Shown: piece by piece, positions 61,599-64,000 of the stretch
How positions within the stretch are numbered: position 1 is the stretch's first letter
Layout of the letters: each line of letters begins with the position of its first letter
The notes under the pieces: model-generated
What the model saw: the letters and a program-made list of their open reading frames with translations, nothing else
Told to the model about the DNA's origin: nothing
The model's database searches: none
NCBI GenBank assembly: GCA_048268105.1
Contig: JBLWWH010000008.1
Coordinates: 59,700 to 123,699 of the forward strand
From: Profundicola sp048268105
GTDB lineage: Bacteria; Bacteroidota; Bacteroidia; Flavobacteriales; Weeksellaceae
Direction of reading: 5' to 3'
DNA length: 64,000 nt
Translations under genes and position numbers: made by a program

Positions 61599-62105
61599 GT
61601 GAGCGAAGAATCAAATAAAATAGAATTCACCAAGCTGATAGAGGAGAATCAAGGGATTGTCCACAAGGTTTGTCGAATTTATACCGATGACGCAATGGCA
61701 CACAATGATCTCTTTCAGGAGATTGTTTTGCAATTGTGGAAATCTTATGATTCGTTCAAAGGAGATTCTAAGTTTAGTACTTGGATGTATCGTGTGGGTA
61801 TTAACACTGCCATCACCCTATATCGTAAAAAGAGTAGAAAACCAAGAATCGAGAGACTAGATGACCATCATTTCCATATTCAATCAGAGGAAAGAGATGA
61901 GAATGTTGAGTTTCAAATTAAAATGCTGAAAAAAGCAATTCATCAGCTCAATGACATCGAGAGAGCACTTGTTCTCCTATATTTAGAAGAGCTGCCGTAT
62001 AGAGAGATTGCCCAAACTATGGGGATAACAGAGGTGAATGCTCGTGTTAAGATGAATCGAATAAAGAAAAAATTGAAAACCATGTTAAATCCATATAGAC
62101 CATGA
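61599..62105 (+). CDS. ECF-type sigma-70 family RNA polymerase sigma factor
   Basis: A 168-residue sigma factor with only regions 2 and 4: the region 2 helix NDLFQEIVLQLWKSYDSFKG followed by STWMYRVGINTAI, and the region 4 helix-turn-helix with RALVLLYLEELPYREIAQTMG and VNARVKMNRIKKKL. Start GTG 61599; the region 2 helix starts soon after so no upstream start is needed. It overlaps the next membrane-protein gene by 4 bp (ATGA), the usual sign of coupling to a regulator. Confidence 0.94.
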   Translation: MSEESNKIEFTKLIEENQGIVHKVCRIYTDDAMAHNDLFQEIVLQLWKSYDSFKGDSKFSTWMYRVGINTAITLYRKKSRKPRIERLDDHHFHIQSEERDENVEFQIKMLKKAIHQLNDIERALVLLYLEELPYREIAQTMGITEVNARVKMNRIKKKLKTMLNPYRP

Positions 62106-62743
62106 GCAAGGAATTAGACTTAGATAGCCTAAAAGACGCTTGGCAAAGTCAGATGAACGAGAAAAAGTTCAGTTCTGATGAGATATTTGCTATGCTGAAA
62201 AGAAAATCTAGCTCTTCGGTGAAGTGGATTTTTATGATAAGCCTTACAGAGCTAATTTTGGGAATTGTGATGTACATTTTTATGTTCTCTAATTTCTCAG
62301 TTAGTGATTATCATAACCATCTTTTAGAACAAATGGGATATTGGGCTATTATATATGAGGTGATATCGTTTATTATCTACGGTGCAACATTTTTATTTAT
62401 CTATATTTTCTTTAGAAGTTATAGACGTATCCATGTGCAAGACAGTATTAGAGAATTATCTAAAGACATTATCAATTTCAGAAAAGTGGTGAACTATTTC
62501 ATTTATTTTAATTTAATTGTCGTTTTTGTGGTATCATGGATATTCTTAATTCCTATGATTTCTCAAAACCCAGAGTTAATGGGCATGGACTGGACTTCGG
62601 CAACAGGTATAGGATTTATAGTCGGTATATTATTATCCTTTGCAGCTCTATTAGGGGCTTTTTGGTTGTATTATTATTTAGTGTATGGTACTTTTCAAAG
62701 ACGCCTTAAACGCAACCTAAAGGAACTTGACGCATTAGATTAA
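62102..62743 (+). CDS. Membrane protein coupled to the ECF sigma factor, possible anti-sigma factor
   Basis: A 213-residue protein with a ~45-residue cytosolic N-terminus (LDSLKDAWQSQMNEKKFSSDEIFAMLKRK) followed by four membrane helices (about 44-64, 79-107, 130-160, 172-195) and a basic tail. Bacteroidete relatives are often annotated as hypothetical or, wrongly, as carotene oxygenases. The overlap with the sigma gene makes anti-sigma function likely, but it has no HxxxCxxC zinc motif. Confidence 0.68.
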   Translation: MSKELDLDSLKDAWQSQMNEKKFSSDEIFAMLKRKSSSSVKWIFMISLTELILGIVMYIFMFSNFSVSDYHNHLLEQMGYWAIIYEVISFIIYGATFLFIYIFFRSYRRIHVQDSIRELSKDIINFRKVVNYFIYFNLIVVFVVSWIFLIPMISQNPELMGMDWTSATGIGFIVGILLSFAALLGAFWLYYYLVYGTFQRRLKRNLKELDALD

Positions 62744-62763
62744 ATAGTATTTTGAATTAGTAT

Positions 62764-63525
62764 ATGAAAAAACTTGGAATTATTGGTTATGGTTGGTTGG
62801 GATCTAGAATTGCCAATCATCTCTCAAGTCAATTTGAAATTTATACTACCACCACAAATCCCGAAAAATTAGCTGATTTAAAATCCAAATCTATTGAAGT
62901 AGAGCTTGTTGAATTCCCCGACGAAAATAAAGCTCATCAAATTACTACTTGGGATGTGATTTCTAGCTTAGATGCAGTTATTATTACTATTCCATTTTCT
63001 TCGCGACAATCTTGCGCTAGCTCGTTATTTAATAAAATTCAAAATATTTCTGCATTTTTAGGAGATTATAAGGGGCTGCTTTTTATGATGAATTCCACTG
63101 GAGTTTATCCTCAAGAAGAAAAGTTATATACAGAAAAGAATCAAGCCATAAATAATGTTAGTAACGAAAGATTATTTAAGACTAATTTCCCGCAAATCAA
63201 TATTCTTAGATTAGCTGGATTAATGGGGGATGACAGATTGTTGAAAAATTATACTATATCCAATCCAGAAGCTACTGTGAATCATGTGCACTACATTGAT
63301 ATTGCTCGTGTTATAGAATCAATGATAGAACTTGAGATGAATGCTAAATTGTACAATGTTGTTGCTCCTGAACATCCTTCTAAACAAGATGTAATCAACG
63401 CTCAAAATAATGAAGTATATGATGTAGAAAAAGATGCAATAGGTAGAATTATTTCTTCAGCTAAATTAATTGAAGAGTTAGATTTTACTTTTAAATTTCC
63501 AGATCCTAGGGTTTTTCATTTATAG
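62764..63525 (+). CDS. NAD(P)-binding epimerase/dehydrogenase-like protein (YeeZ-like)
   Basis: A 253-residue extended-SDR-like protein. N-terminal Rossmann motif GIIGYGWLGSRIA, a poly-Thr strand end ITTTTNPEKL-like TTTTNPEKL, AVIITIPFSSRQS, and FMMNSTGVYPQEE placing Ser and Tyr near the expected catalytic region. Substrate unknown. About 20 bp after the sigma operon, so possibly cotranscribed. Confidence 0.78.
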   Translation: MKKLGIIGYGWLGSRIANHLSSQFEIYTTTTNPEKLADLKSKSIEVELVEFPDENKAHQITTWDVISSLDAVIITIPFSSRQSCASSLFNKIQNISAFLGDYKGLLFMMNSTGVYPQEEKLYTEKNQAINNVSNERLFKTNFPQINILRLAGLMGDDRLLKNYTISNPEATVNHVHYIDIARVIESMIELEMNAKLYNVVAPEHPSKQDVINAQNNEVYDVEKDAIGRIISSAKLIEELDFTFKFPDPRVFHL

Positions 63526-64000
63526 AAAAGGCTTAAATTAAACTTTTAAAATTGATTCATCATTGTTTTTTTTCGTTCCTAGGGAAACCTTAAGAATATC
63601 GTATCCTATTCCCATTCCAAACCAAATTTTACCAGTTGATTCCCACCAGTATTCACGTTGATTGTTTATGTGATCTACTCCAACATATATACCTGCGTTT
63701 ACTCTGTGATACTCCAACAGTAATCTAGTAAAAAAATTAAGGGTTCTAAATATCTCATTGAATCCTTATTGTCTCAACTTATATTATCTAAATTTTTAAC
63801 GTGTAAATGAGTGGTTAGTCTAAGGGTTTCTCCTGTTTTCTGCCCCAAGCAATAAGTAGAAATTAAAACGATACTAACTAAGTAAACTAGATTTTTAAAT
63901 ATTTTCATAATAATTGAGTTTTATTTAATAAATCTATAATAATTTTAAATTAAATTAATAAAAATTTAATTATAATCAATAAATTTTATTGATATATCAC
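63526..64000. other. Right-end region with a decayed gene and AT-rich tail
   Basis: No intact gene. It contains the minus-strand pseudogene at 63538-63908; beyond that, 63909-64000 is almost pure A/T with nothing I can assign. Confidence 0.75.
63538..63908 (-). pseudogene. Decayed small exported protein gene
   Basis: The ATG at 63908 starts a good signal peptide (MKIFKNLVYLVSIVLIST, ending CLGQ) and runs to a TGA after about 48 codons. A different frame holds about 70 further codons (EIFRTLNFFTRLLLEYHR ... GKIWFGMGIGYDILKVSLG) and stops at 63538. These look like the two halves of one outer-membrane-barrel-like protein separated by at least one frameshift. Function unknown. Confidence 0.65.

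Overview
The window is an ordinary-looking chromosomal segment of a low-GC marine-type Bacteroidetes, most likely class Flavobacteriia (order Flavobacteriales). The evidence is type IX secretion sorting domains, bacteroidete promoters (TAnnTTTG at -7, TTTG at -33) just upstream of start codons, no Shine-Dalgarno sites, an L21 protein with the bacteroidete C-terminal extension, a CcsBA fusion, DUF5686 and YpdA. I cannot place the family. There is no IS element, prophage, CRISPR array or rRNA operon.

Layout. 1-2.7 kb: end of a DUF151 nuclease overlapping a nucleoside transporter, then a CD225-like/DUF2752 pair. 2.8-7.9 kb: T9SS beta-helix protein, nucleoid-associated protein, M1 peptidase lipoprotein and Dph6-like ATPase. 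7.9-14.5 kb: SbcCD, PabA/TrpG, YpdA, tRNA-Arg(UCG), DUF2147. 14.8-20.1 kb: ClpB, OmpA-type lipoprotein, dihydrolipoamide dehydrogenase. 20.1-21.0 kb: gene-free region with four tandem ~90-bp units, each ending on the minus strand in an intrinsic terminator. 21.0-27.3 kb: pyrH-frr, then DUF5686 and an RND/MMPL exporter. 27.3-35.1 kb (minus): SDR, an M23 peptidase broken by one stop codon, a GEVED/T9SS protein, a 21-residue-repeat secreted protein, VTT membrane protein, sulfurtransferase, MgtE, AAA ATPase, RluF-type pseudouridine synthase. 35.3-49.3 kb: methyltransferase, MFS transporter, Fe-S membrane protein, MlaD and cell-wall amidase, divergent from LptD; then RidA, a GT-C glycosyltransferase, YaaA and a GT35 phosphorylase. 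49.4-57.4 kb: orphan ferredoxin-oxidoreductase beta subunit, then porin-nrfH-nrfA-ccsBA for nitrite ammonification and cytochrome c maturation. 57.7-64 kb: M13 peptidase cluster, rplU-rpmA, an ECF sigma factor with a membrane partner, an epimerase-like protein and a decayed outer-membrane protein gene.

The clearest functional units are nitrite respiration with its own heme-lyase gene, the envelope cluster around the divergent amidase/LptD promoters, SbcCD repair, and the ribosomal rplU-rpmA pair. The strongest candidate for something undescribed is the four-unit array at 20.2-20.9 kb, read here as tandem minus-strand small RNAs. Other points worth following are a GT35 phosphorylase with Thr at the PLP-lysine position, a 40-bp perfect palindrome between nrfA and ccsBA, and a CRP/FNR-like palindrome overlapping the promoter-like motif ahead of the nrf cluster.
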